Shown here: positions 12,421-25,400 of the stretch, one piece after another
Position numbering within the stretch: position 1 is the stretch's first letter
How the letters are laid out: every line of letters begins with the position of its first letter
Assembly (NCBI GenBank): GCA_921293015.1
Contig: OV121090.1
Coordinates: 4,836,001-4,900,000, forward strand
Direction of reading: 5' to 3'
DNA: 64,000 bases
From: Phorcus lineatus
Taxonomy: Eukaryota; Mollusca; Gastropoda; Trochida; Trochidae
Made by a program: the position numbers and the translations under genes
Notes under the pieces: generated by a model
What the model saw: the letters and a program-made list of their open reading frames with translations, nothing else
Told to the model about the DNA's origin: nothing
Database searches by the model: none

Positions 12421-14847
12421 AAACCTTATAGACTGTACCCATAGAGTTCAATCATTTCCAAACTCTATTTAGATAACATGTTTTCATATCCGATTTTGAA
12501 TATGAAAAATCACAGAAGTATTCTTATTTCAAATAAATCAACATAACATGACGAACAAGAAAATAATCAAGTTTTGCTTATGTTTTGTTTTAGTTTTTTT
12601 AGTTGTGTTGGTTACATGTGGTGCCAGAGGGGTAAGAAACTGCTTTTGAATATGTATGTTTCTAAATTCCCTACTAAGAAAATTTCACTACAATTGTATA
12701 GTAATGACATCATTCCAACTATGTAAAGTATTATTATATCAAAAGGTTTACGATGTATTTGAATTACATATCTACACTTGCAATAGATATCTTCTATCTT
12801 CTCAATTCAATGATCTTGTGAATAGAAACTCATTCAATCTTTTCAGTTGGTTGAAGTCTGCCTTTAAGTGTAAGTATCTGTCCCAACTGAGAAGTGTGTT
12901 TAACTCCCAGGATATACAGATGAGCTCAATGTAACCTCTTTCTTTGATGAAAATGTCATGTTAGGTTTTCTTTGTTTTAGATGTTATCTCAAAGGACACA
13001 ATCTCACATTTAAACAAAATGGGAACGTTTAACATATCCTTTCTTAGTCATCTGTAAATATCTGAATTTGTAGTGTGCCCAATGTTTAGTTATGTCAAAG
13101 CATAATGTCACTACTTAGATCATGAAAGAGTGTGATTTACTTTCTTCAAACAAAATTAAATTTATTAGAAACATAAGAACCATTGGATCACCGTGAAACA
13201 TACTCAACAAAATAAGTTACGCACCACCCAAAATTATATAATATTGCAAAAGAGATGAGTCCACAAAATGATGCACAAAAAACAGGTACATTAAACATCT
13301 TTGACTGTTTTTGTTGAGTATATATTTAAAAAAATTCCCGCATGTAAAACACGAATTATTAACCAGCAATGTTATTCTTAACTTCACTTTTAAAGTACTT
13401 TTTTCTAGAAAACCTCTCTTGAGAAAGGAAACGTTCAAATAATCGTGTGCACGATTTAAAGACAATGTGAACAGTTAACAACATGTTTAACTGATCGATC
13501 AATCACATTAATCCCGGAATATTGGGCAGAGTGAATAATGCTTCTAAATCATATTGCCATTCAAAAATGCATTTGACAATCGAAATGAAACACAATGTAA
13601 CACTTTGATTATAACTACTTTTTCCTTACTATCATATTTGATAAACATGACAAAGACAAAATTGTATTCGTTATATGTGATAATATATATTATATGATAC
13701 ATAATATACTTAAAGAATACACGTTTGAAAAAGAAGGACATACTCCCGCCAGGTAAGACCATCCACCTGAACAATATTCTTTCCATGTTTAGTTAATGTA
13801 TATATATTTCTTCAAACTGAACAAAAATACAATTTGTCTTCAAAGTGAAACCCCAGGATGTGAATATTAAAACAGGGTAATAAAAACTTCCTAAGGAACT
13901 GAAAATTATTGACAATATTAATTGTGATAAACAATAACAGTATCAAGATCTAATTTCTTTAAATAAGTTGAAAGAAAGCAGAAGAAAGCGTAAATTCGAG
14001 ATTGTCCTTGTGTTGGAGATGTTTTACCTTTTTGGGAACTTCACTTTACTGAAACATTTATTCTTCATAAGAGATTATTAGAATTATCAAGCAACAACTC
14101 AACTCAGAAGAAAAATGTCCTTGCATGTGCTTAAAAAGGAATTAATGTTTGTGTTTTACAGGAGGTATTTTTATTTTCTCGTTTCTAAAATAGTTTTATA
14201 GTGTAGCTTAATGGGATTTATAACAAAATTCAATCTGTTTTATATTTGAGAATTGATGCAAGATGAAAAAAGAGTAAGAAATAGAATCTTGTTTTACTCA
14301 AGGGCTAATGATACGTTATGTGATGTTGTTTTATTCTGGAAACGGTATAACTAAACAAATCACCAAGGAGGTATATATAACAAAGCCTTTGGCAGGAACC
14401 TAATAAGGTTTGGGAAATGATAGTAATTTATTTCTAAACCAACAACTTCAAGCCATTCCTGTTCATGTAAGAAGAAACAATGAGATCATGGCCAATCGGT
14501 TTTTATGCGACCCGATCACGAAATACATGTTGAAAACTTTTTACAAAAACAATTTCGAAGGTTGGAAAATTTAAGAAAGTTAAGAAATATGGAAAGGACA
14601 CAGAGTATAAACCATATTTTTTAAACGAAGGTTGGAATTATTTCAAATTTATGTCAATGAAAACACACAGAAATTGATTATTTATCATGACATAAATTAA
14701 TTTTGGTCAGTGTCCGTATGACATTGTAAAAATTTTAGATAATAAATCTCATACCATTCTCTTCATTAATTACTTTAACCCCTTCTTTAAATCTGAATTA
14801 TAATAACAAATTATTCAAACATTTTATTTTTATTTGATTTTAAATCC
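12421..14847. other. Gene-less AT-rich stretch
   Basis: Only chance open frames (up to 92 codons) without splice support or recognisable motifs. Confidence 0.4.
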
Positions 14848-15293
14848 TTTAAAGGGACACAGACTATGTTGTTAGAGTCACATGTGACAAACTTTATAAA
14901 TGGTGACATTTCATCGACAAGAAGTGGTTATTTCTGAAAATTAACATCTCAATGCTTATAAGTTAGCATAATAACAATAAACAGGAAAAAATGGGAAAAT
15001 GGCGCGCGTCAATGACGTAATTTCGGAAACTTATTTATAACAGACACAGCATGAAAAATAGGTTGGTAGTGCTTGGTAGGTCATTTAACTAGTATACATG
15101 TAAATGGGACGCTGAATTTCGACTTCTTAACATTTATATAACCGTTTTTAATTTACACTCGAAAACAAGAAATGTCATAGTTTGGGCATCTAAGGGATAA
15201 TGATGCAACTTAAGTTAGGCAAATTCAAATAATATTTTGACTCTATTTAAGCAACATACAAACTTCATGAAACATACTCTGTGTCACTTTAAA
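14848..15293. mobile_element. MITE family 'TTTAAAG', copy 1
   Basis: The ends are TTTAAAGGGACACAGACTAT and, reverse-complemented, TTTAAAGTGACACAGAGTAT, with TTTAAA at both borders. Internal phrases (GGTGACATTTCATCGA, AACATCTCAATGCTTAT, GGTCATTTAACTAGTATA) recur in the copies at 16711-18900 and 32544-33034. At 446 bp with no coding capacity it is non-autonomous. The TTAA-type border would fit a piggyBac- or Kolobok-like mobiliser, which is an inference. Confidence 0.75.
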
Positions 15294-15339
15294 ATTAATG
15301 ATAGACAGATAAAATTTGAAGTGTATGAAAAGCTTTTCA

Positions 15340-15545
15340 GAGAACTCCTTAACCCGAGAGATTGCTGTCAAACTCTCTTCTTGAATCCTCTAATGGCAAC
15401 GTGTCAAACAGCGTTACCTTCAGAGTTTTATAAACTGTTTCAAATTGGATTTCCATCATTTAACATAAGAGGTTCTTCCGCCATTGATGATTTTAGTTCT
15501 ATGCAGTCCAAGCATCCGTATTTACTCTTAAGGCGTGGTCAATTT
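15340..15545 (+). pseudogene. Exon-like repeated block, copy 3 (partial)
   Basis: Homologous to the second half of the blocks at 5.7-6.3 kb and 11.8-12.4 kb (TTGAATCCTCTAATGGCAAC versus TTTCAATCCTCTGATTTCAAC). It lies directly beyond the right end of the MITE at 14848-15293, and a 103-codon frame runs from the MITE into it. The MITE may therefore have cut off the 5' half of this copy. Function unknown. Confidence 0.35.
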
Positions 15546-16710
15546 TGAGAAGTTTTATTTGTTTATCATTACATCTTAGAAAATATATGTTAAGTGATAA
15601 TCAACAAGCTGATAAGTTGTCAGAGTGATAAATGATTTCAACACCTACTGTTGTTAGCTACTGAATATTGACATGTATATAACCACGATTGACATAGTGA
15701 AAAGAAGAACCATCCCGGTTCAGCTCGAGTCAAGACAGTCTACAACCACGGGCCTGCAGAAGAAGAAGCCTCAAAAGTCCATATTGTACATTATTATCAT
15801 TGACGCCGGTCTTCCAACCAGAAAACTCCTACCCGCTTTGTTGAATCTTCGAAGTGTGCTGATTGTGCTACACGGGGTTAATTATTTTGTCTTAGAGATA
15901 TCAAGATAAAAATATTGTTCATAAAAAACTCATTTCTATATTAACATAGTGAATGGTTAAAGGTGTGGTCGTTTTTGTCATCAAAGACTGGTAAGTGGGC
16001 ACTTTTTAGTGTCACTTTCGTGAACTTTGTAGTCACGTACTGATGATTATTATCAGATAACTTTTTAAATTAACAACAATTTTCAAGGTAATAAAATATG
16101 GTTTACATTAGAAAAATACTCAAATAATCGGCAAGGGACACAATTCCCACATAAAAAATATTGAGATTTTGTCATGATGTTTGATGAGCCTGTGATGTTC
16201 TGATGGACAATTTGTCACCAATCTTATTTCAGCAGAACAACTCAATGTTCAATAACTGCATCTCATGATATTATCAACGTTAGTTTTGCTTTCTTTATCT
16301 TAAACTCATCAATACTCTAAAGCTGTGATGTAATATAAAAGTGAGACTATTGAAATATGTTTTTAAAAATCTAAGCGAAGTTGTATACGAGTCCTGGCTT
16401 GCCGAAATGTTTGGAATGGAAATTAAATAATACTTTAAAGTGAATATTATAAAGTAAGCTGTTTTCCCCCTTCAAAATATGACGTTGAAGCTATGGCTAA
16501 AATACATAGGGAAAATTGTTTCAAATGTCAATGACTTCATTTCAATATACATAAGCAGTTCAATTCTCAAGGTCCTTCTCCCTACTCAAACGAGCGGGTA
16601 AGGAGCGCTTGGTGTCTCCCATAGTTTACATATCTATTTCGTTCTTTGAAGACAAATAAAAGATAATGTTACCGCTTTTTCAGTTGAGTATTGTGTAAAA
16701 TTAGCCCTCA
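15546..16710. other. No recognisable gene
   Basis: AT-rich spacer. A 78-codon open frame at 15673-15909 has no splice or domain support. Confidence 0.4.
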
Positions 16711-16920
16711 TTTAAAGAGCCACTCCGTGAGTTGTTTGAGTCATATATTCCAAACTTAATAAATGGTGTCATTTGAAGTATCGACTGTTACCAAACAGAC
16801 ACATTTTAAAGCTTATTGTTTTTTTACAGTGACCATGAGAAGGTAGAACGTCGCAATTATGATCGAAAACTGGACAGTGACGCGCGCCAAATAGTCAAAC
16901 GTAATTTTTTTAATCCCACA

Positions 16921-18696
16921 ATTTCAAGATTCTAATGTCTTTCCTGATCCTCAACAATGCGGATTCCAAAAAGGACTCTCATCTCTTCATGCTTCATTTC
17001 TCCTACAGGAGACTATCCACCACTATAAGGAACGGGGTGACTCTCTGAAGGTGGTCTTCCTCGACAGCAGCAAGGCCTTCGATACTGTGTGGCATCATGG
17101 ACTCTTATGGAAGTTGAAGGAGTTGAACATTCACCCCGGTCTGTGGCGCATCTTCAACAACACTTATTCGGGAATGGAAAGTTGTGTTCTAGTCAATAAT
17201 CACTTCTCATCCTGGTTTCAACTCGACCGTGGAGTGAGACAAGGAAGTGTTCTTTCAGCCAAGCTCTATCTAGTATATATAAATGAACTCTTGACAAACC
17301 TTTCAAGTCTTAAGAAAGGCGCATTCGTCTTGGACCTTCATCTTGCTTCTCCAACGCAAGCAGACGATATCTCCCTGATGAGTCCTATTACAACACATCT
17401 CCAGTCCATGGTTACAGAGTGCCAGAACTACAGTGCCAAATGGCACTTCACATTCTCGCCTACAAAAAGCAATGTCTTGATCTTCAATCCTACAAAAAAA
17501 CATTACATGCAACATAGAACTGTATGGAAAAAACCTACCCATTGTTGAAAATACCAAGCATCTCGGTATTCTCCTAAACTCACGTCTCAACAACGATACT
17601 CGAACAGCACAAGCAAGTTCAAAGATGAAGTCAACAGCATTAATGCTAATGAAATCGGGAGCACACAGCTGTGGCTTGAACCCAATCACAAGTTCCAATC
17701 TCCTGAAGTCTGTTTGCGTGCCAAAAGCCTTGTTTGGCTGCGAACTGTGGACAAACTTGAAGAAAAGTGACATCCTCACTGTTGAAAGGGCACAACGATT
17801 TTGCTTAAAAATCTGCCAGGGGTTACCCAAAACAACTAGATCTGATATATGCAACTCTCTCATTGGTTGGTACTCTGCTGAATCTCAAATAGATACAAGA
17901 AAGTTGTTCTTTTTCGGTTCCCTGTGTAACAGAAAGAAACACCTACTGTGCTACCATCTCTTCATGTCACGTCTCTTTACATTTAGAAATTGCATACTCA
18001 GGACAGCGTATGGATTTATACCAGATGTGATCAATCTCCTTGAAAAATACAAATTGATGCCATATATTGATAACTTCATCTCCACCAGTTACTTTATGTC
18101 TCAACCCTCCTGGAAGAAAGTTGTCAAAGAAGCTGTCATAAACTATGAGAAATCGTCCTGGTTGCAACGGATGTCAACTGACCCTGACCTCAGACATTTT
18201 AGAAGTCTGCATCCATCAATAGAACCACACCCAGCTTGGCTACTTGCCAAAAGTCATCCATTCTTAAAATATCAGTGCTTCTTCATAGTGCAAATATGTG
18301 CCATATGGCGTCCTTATCGTGTTAATGGCCCTTGTGATAAGTGTGGAGAGATCTGTGCAGACTTCCTGATTCATGCTCTGACAACCTGTGATGTATCCTG
18401 TGAGTCCAGGGATCAACTCTGGTGTGAACTTGCCAGCGTTGGGCCAATAGAGCTGAGCGCTGAATTACACAACAGATCTGACTTTGACTTGGTGTGCAGC
18501 CTGCTGTCCTGTCGTCCCCCAGTGCCACTCTCTGACGAAGAGACTGAGAAGTACACAATGACTGTCATTGATGGACTCTACACGACTTGTAATGCTTAAG
18601 CAATTCTCGAGTTTATTCTCCTGATTAAATTGTACTCTTAACTTTTCTTGCATTTCCTTGTACTCTCCTTTGGAGGAATAAAAGTGTATATATATC
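16921..18696 (+). mobile_element. Non-LTR retrotransposon (LINE), 5'-truncated, decayed
   Basis: It carries the C-terminal two thirds of a reverse transcriptase, described in the next entry, followed by a short 3' region ending GGAATAAAAGTGTATATATAT. It begins inside the RT domain, so the endonuclease and upstream ORF are missing, as expected from 5' truncation during target-primed reverse transcription. It interrupts a MITE. Clade not determined. Confidence 0.75.
16945..18599 (+). pseudogene. LINE reverse transcriptase, C-terminal part, one frameshift
   Basis: The frame opens with FPDPQQCGFQKGLSSLHASF and reaches VVFLDSSKAFDTVWH, the RT motif holding the first catalytic Asp. GVRQGSVLS follows, then QADDISL, where the usual F/YADD is QADD. 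The frame closes at 17548. The other frame resumes as PIVENTKHLGILLNSRLNN and runs to 18599, covering the thumb region and a C-terminal CDKCGEIC knuckle with H-x(4)-C. The likely slip is at the A-run near 17497. The remaining sequence is well kept, so the insertion is not very old. It is not expected to be functional, because the N-terminus is absent. Confidence 0.8.
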
Positions 18697-18900
18697 TAAA
18701 ACAGCCGGGAGGGCAGTTAGGAGTTGATAACGTTTTTTAGGTTATATAACTAGTATCCCTGTATATTGGACGTGACATCTACACCTCTGTGCATTTATAA
18801 GGCTGTTTTTAGATTTTTTTATTTTATATCACCACATATGACATTTAGGTTCGTACCAAAGGTGAATAATATGTTATGAAATCACGGAGTGGCTCTTTAA

Positions 18901-19478
18901 TAAACATAGTCGTTTGTTTTCGACCGCCATTATATCATAAAAACAACATGAGTGAACGGGTCACCATCCTAAACTTGCACCCTGATATGCAATTTTGAGG
19001 GGTGGAAGGACAATTAAATTTACACTTCTTGGTGTCAATTATACGGTTTGCCTACACCTCATTTCGCCTACACTGTTATCAAAACACAGTTATGGGTTGA
19101 TGCACATGACAGATACAACCTGACCCCTTAAGAAATGAGGATAGAGCCAATTATACAAGATGGTAATTTCAAGTTTTGTTATCGGATCCTTAGCAATTCA
19201 AATTTCGGTGAACATGGACATCACGCCGCTTCCATTTTGAAAGTGGATTAAGCCTAAATCTACAAACTTTAGTCTCCATGTAACCAAGACATTCTAAATT
19301 TACAACCTCCTACTTTAGCTGGTTTTGGTTATCCTCCGACATCCTTGTGGAGGACAATAAGTAAAACCCATGACATGGAGGTATATTATTGATTGGATGT
19401 AAGCGCAATCAATAAACAACAAAAAAGTCATGAGCTTAAATATTTACTTCAAAATTGCTACACAACAAAACAATTCTA
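18901..19478. other. Spacer and probable USB1 3' flank
   Basis: No gene. The part next to 19479 should hold the USB1 3' UTR, but I find no canonical AATAAA on the minus strand within 300 bases of the stop. Confidence 0.4.
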
Positions 19479-22400
19479 TCAAGGGTCATCATCCTGTAGT
19501 GGAAACTGGAAGACCTTCTTGCCTGTCTTACACTGGATTGTTGTGACTTGGAGCACACTGAGGTCTGGGTGTGAGGAGAAACACTCGGTCACTCTACACT
19601 GAAACATAACACACATTTACATGGTGACATAAGCAGCATATTATTCATATGTGCACATGTGAACCTAACACATTTGCCTAGAAACGACTGTTTCTGCGCA
19701 AGTTCCCATATTTCACCATCTGTGACATCATAAATCAATTGTTCATGACATCTGTATAGCCATTTTTTTCTATAGCTCAGTCATTTAAATGGAATGAAAT
19801 GTTAGATAAATATAATCACACTCCAAATTGATCCAAATGACTTTTACAAAACATATGCAAATCATATGTATAATCTGTGTTCTTGCTCAAGTATTAGAAA
19901 ATCATATGTATAATTTGTGTTCTTACTCAAGTATTAGAAAAATTCACATTGGATTCACTTAAGTCATTAGCCACATTTCCTTCCACGCTAAAACATAACA
20001 ATCACACAACAATCACACATTGTGCCCTGTTCCTTCAGTTGCCAATTCCTAAGATTTTGGCCAGGGTGTTACCTAATTTCTGTCAAAGGCAAGTGGCTTA
20101 CTCAATCATTTTAATGGTCCCCTCACCCCAGGGAATAAGAATGTTAATAACTTGTATGATTTCAGTCACAATGGAAAGAGATGTACATGTTTACAATTAA
20201 ATGTATTATACCATATCCAATGATCTTCACCATCTACCTTTCATCTTTATGTTTCAAAGGAAATCAATTGGCCTTGTCCTGACATTTTACAAAGGACAAA
20301 ACGAGTGATTTTTCAAGGTACATGCACTATATATACAAAAGGAATGAGATACACATCCCATATTCTACTACCTTGTATACACATGGGATAAAGTAATGCA
20401 ACACCAATTTTTTCTTGACTTCATGAATGGTCTACAACCTGTCTGAATATGTAAGGGTTTATAAGATATTTGAGAGGTGTTCTTAAAAAATATATTTAAA
20501 CAGAACTACAACCTAACATACCATTACCATTGCACATTTCAGTTACACTAAATACTAACTTTCTTTCTTGTTTTGTGTCTGTCTTCAGTCATGTGCACAT
20601 TTTCACTTGGTAAATATCAAAGAGTTTGTTTGGTTGAACTCTCGGTAGAGTCAATATTTTGAAACTTTTATTCCTCGACTTTCTCGACTATGAAAAGATT
20701 ATCCAAACCTACCAATGTAAGTTAAACTTTCTGGATTACGCGGGTATTGTTCAATCAATAAAGGGGTGAAAAATCAAATGTCTCTATAAATAGAAAACTC
20801 AACACCCTGTTCATCCCGTATTTAATTGAAGATATTGTTACTAAGAGAAAGGGATGCAGAGCCTTCCATGACATATTGCAAGAAAAACCAAGTAATGATA
20901 ATGACTGTAAATACAAACGGAAATGGGAAAAAGTTCTGAAATGCTCGATCAATGAAGAAGAATGGAAAATAATACACAAAGTACCTTTTACATCTAACCT
21001 TAGCTCAAAATTAACATGGTTTCAATATTCCGTTTTACATAGAATTTTACCTACAAATGATCTCTTACATAAGATGAACATTAAAGATACAAATACATGT
21101 AATTTATGTAAAAAAGAAAGCCAAACTATAATACATCTGTTTTACGATTGTCAATATGTAGTTGAGATTTGGAATAAACTCAAAGAATGGTTAGAAGATG
21201 TTACAAGTGCTAAGATAGAACTATCAAAAAGAATTATGTTTCGGATATCCGGAAAAAAGAAATAGAATACTGAATATGATCATAACTATCATGAAATAAA
21301 ACATATTATAATCTAAGAATATCGAGATGAAACCAACTTTTAGTAGCATTAAACAAGACATCAAAAACAACATATACTCAACTTGTAATTATTCGAAATT
21401 TATGAAATTCTGGTCGATTTGTCATCTACTCTTCCAAAATGATTAAAGATTTGTTTGTTCTAATTTGTAAGGACATTCTTTTTCCACTGCAGCTGAGGAT
21501 TCGTTAACGTTTAGTTTCATTTGTAACCAATAAAGGCAATGCTGATACCTCCTTTATCATTTATATCATGTATCTATTTCTGTCAAAATGTACCATCCAC
21601 AACCATGTATCTTTTACCCAAGACTGTGTAAAAATTGATGTATGATTTCTTGTATATGTACCACAAAACAAACCAAAAAAACAAAAAAAGAAAAAAAAAT
21701 ACTTTGAGAGGTGTTCTTAAAAAAATATATTTAAACAGAACTACAACCTAACATACCATTACCATTTTGTGCACATTTCAGTTACACTAAATACTAACTT
21801 TTTTCTTGTTTTGTGTCTGTCTTCAGTCATGTGCACATTTACACTTGGTAAATATCAAAGAGTTTGTTCGGTTTGATATCCAAACAGGTACAGTAGGTTG
21901 CGGTCAGACCATGGTGGAGAGGATAGCCTAGATATATAGAGTTCGAATCTCGGTAGAGTCAATATTTTGAAACTTTTATTCCTCGGAACGCGGTCGATTT
22001 TAATCAGACTGTGCCTATATAGGAACATTCACAGTCTCAGAGTATATCTAAATACATTTCAATTGCAGTATATAAAAGATTTTCATTATCAAAATAAGAT
22101 ATGCAATAGAGACTAAAGTAAATTTTTTTCACAAAATATGATTTACCTTCATGTTTTTCATTGTTTTCTCAGGAATCTCAGCTGTTGTGTCCCCCAGACA
22201 CCAGGCAAAACTTATATGAAAAGATGGGTTCTGAAAGCAAATATGATATTGGTTACATCATTTGCTCGCGGCACTAATCATTGTTTATGTCATGTAATTG
22301 CTAAAAATAATGCAAAAATTGCCGATTAAGAATTGAAAATCAATTGAAATTCTGAAACTGATGAGAGGAACTTTCATACATTGAAGAAGCTATTTCTTTA

Positions 22401-25400
22401 AATTTTCAAAGATGAGGCAAAACCCTAACCCTAACTCATATTTTTGCCATTTTTTGATAATCTAGAATGCGACTACTTATACAAAGGTACTTCAGATGGT
22501 TAAACATTAAAGGTCATACTATAGCACAACTATTCTAGTTTTCAAATTCTTAACTATTTATCTAAAGTCAGAACATTAACAAAACATGTCTTTTCTGTGT
22601 AAAGTGTTACCCATGACGTCATTTCAATTGTTGGCTTGAATTAGAACACAATGACTGGTGACAGGGCATATACCATAGGTACTCAAAGAGAAAGCTCTTT
22701 GACTTATATAATAATTGGAAATATTAAAGCACAGTGGTGTAGTGGTTAGCGTGCTGGCCTCTCACGCAGACGACTCGGGTTCGAATCCCGGTGGAGACAC
22801 CGAAACTTTGTGACCTGGGTCCAAAACTGTGTTGCGCCCTTAGGCAAGGCTCTTCATCCACATTGCACTCAGTCCACCCAGCTGTTAAATGGGTACCTGA
22901 ATATAGGGATGTACGGACCTTAACGGTCGCGCTCAGCACTGAGTAGCTGCTGATTAAAAATCAATTACCAATCTTCCTTGAAGATGTCACCTCTGACTAT
23001 CTACCGTAAACGTTTGGTAGGAACACCCTCCCCCTCCTCTTACCTCATAGTAATGTTGTAACTTGAACTCATCAAAGCACTTGTCCACGGCTCTCACATA
23101 GGAAGGAAGATAAGTTCCATCACCTTGGACCTCTAAGCACACAAATGTCCTGAAATAGATTTTGAATCATAGCCATACTAACATTAATCACAGTGATAAT
23201 TACAAGGCGTTCGTAATGCTTTATTAGACATAACAAATTGAAATTCCAAACTCCCTGGTCATTCAATGTTAGAGACAGACCTCAATCTTAGATCGAGTCG
23301 TCTTTCAAGTGCTATCATTGGTTTGATATTTTGAAGGTAAGAGTAAATCAAAATTAAGTCATTGCACTCTTTTCCTTAAATCTTATCATTTTCTAAAGTT
23401 TGAAATAAATCATAATTAAGTTAATTGTTTCAATTATAGGAAACAAGAAAGTATTTTTATGGAAATTAGTTTAGATTTAGATTTCAATCATCTCACCTAG
23501 TTTTGTCATCATTTGTGTACAGCTTTGGGTGTAATATGTCACAGATAGAGCTGCAACAGATAAGTAAATGCTTATGACAGTGACAAAGAAAACGACTGGC
23601 TACTCTTTTCACTCTAAAAATAAGACTTCCCAAATCTTTTGACAAATTTCAGATGACAAAAATAGAAACTGTTACATCCAAATAAGTATTCCCAGTGTGC
23701 CATATGATATTTACGAAACGAGTTTGACTCAAAATGTTCAACCCTGATGGCACACTAGAGAAGGGCCCACTTAAAAAGAGCTCTCTTAGACTATGGCAAT
23801 AGTTTCTCAATGTTTTTTATGTGTTAAGGGTAACCTTAGCACAAAAGGGAGCTTTGTGAAGAACAGGGCGAGGGTCCTGTTTCATAAACACTATGGTAAC
23901 CTAAATCACTACGGTTGCCTTAGTGCAATATTAAAGAATGGCACTAAGGCTAACCTAAGTGTTAGGTTGCTTTGTGCAATGACTTCTAGATCTTGAAGTC
24001 AATCTGAAATGTTAAGTATGTATGAACAGCAGCCAGGCCTCAAGAAAAGGCTTTTAAGATGTGCTCAGGAAGCATAACATTTAATGTAACCTACATCATA
24101 CTACAATTTGATTTTGAAGAATTTCTGACCTTGAACAAGTTGCAAGATTTTCCCGAAGTGACTCCATCAGGGCATCTATCCAGTGATGTCTGATAACCAC
24201 TGTCCTGGACAACGTAACGTGAAACTCAGACATCCTCTGGAACTTGTGGGGACGGAGACATGTCATTAGAGACTCAAACAGCTCCAGCAGTCTTGTGTCT
24301 GGGGTCACTAAAACAATGAACTGTCTACTTTCATCTCCAAATAGTAGAAATAGAGAATACAAAACGACTTCCCGTTTAATAAAGTTTTTATGAAACAAAT
24401 GTCAAAACCCCTGAAAATAAGTATCCAGACATGTAAAATATTGAATTGTACTGTTTACAGATATCTTAATATGTATCATATCCTGAAATGTCACTATCAT
24501 CATACCTCAAGTGTAAGATACTGCAGTGCAATATTGATACGGCAATACCAATCTCTGTGGCCCCTACCAAGTAAGAACCTTTTCTGAGAATATGAGCTTC
24601 CTTGCATTAGTGGCGTCCACTAAGAAGTCAATACGGTTTTAGGGTGAATATTCTGCAATGACCTTTGTATTACTCTGGCCATCTATGATTCCCCATGCTA
24701 GTTGGTTTTTAAGAACAGAAGTTGCTATGATATTTTATTGGCCTTATGTGTTCTGAATAAAACATGTATCAAAAAAGTCATATGACAGACTTTTAACACT
24801 TATCTCTTTATGTATTAATATAAAATGTCAAGTGCCTTATGACAGTGAACACACCTGGTATGTAAACAAACGTTGCCCAGTTTCCTTCCACGTGGTCAAA
24901 GGTTCTCACACGCCCATCATGTTTAGTCTTATCGTCTTGTTTCTTAGAATCGTCTGTAGAGAACAGATCCTTTATGGCAGATGGAAGGGGAAGAGAGGAC
25001 TCTTGATTACAACTGAAATACCACATACATTCTTCCATTCAAAATGCATAATGCTACAACAGCTCTTCTTGCCTAATAATGATTCATTGGATGAAAAAGA
25101 TACATGCTTAAGTAGCAATGAAAAAGCAGCCATTAGCAAGGCATTTGCAAAAGGGTCTTATTGTAACTAATAATTTCGTAATAATAAATTGAAGTGAACT
25201 TGGTTTAGTGTAAGTATATAAGGTATTCTAGTACGAAATAATTTATGCTTATCTATTAACTTAGTCTGCTCTTGAAATTTATGTCTTATTATTTTCATTA
25301 TTACACAACGATTTGTTCTTATAGTTGATTATATTCTTATATGGAATTAATTAACATATAGGCTGTTAAAGTTCATAACTTGTAGTAATAGGTGACAACG

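Larger units (their letters stand above)
16711..18900. mobile_element. MITE family 'TTTAAAG', copy 2, split by a LINE
   Basis: The left end is TTTAAAGAGCCACTCCGTGA and the right end is its near-exact reverse complement TCACGGAGTGGCTCTTTAA. Internal landmarks shared with copies 1 and 3 (AAACTGGACAGTGACGCGCG, CAAACGTAATTTT, ATAACTAGTAT) stop near 16920 and resume near 18697. The 1.8 kb between is a LINE fragment. The MITE was therefore resident first and the LINE landed in it later. Confidence 0.75.

Noticed and set aside
17303-17863. 186-codon minus-strand frame opposite the LINE
   Set aside because: Shadow of the reverse transcriptase on the plus strand.
22423-22437. Interstitial telomere repeat (CCCTAACCCTAA)
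   Set aside because: Only two copies, expected by chance in AT-rich DNA.
22728-22800. tRNA-Glu gene
   Set aside because: It is followed directly by a SINE body and has imperfect stems. It is best read as a SINE head.
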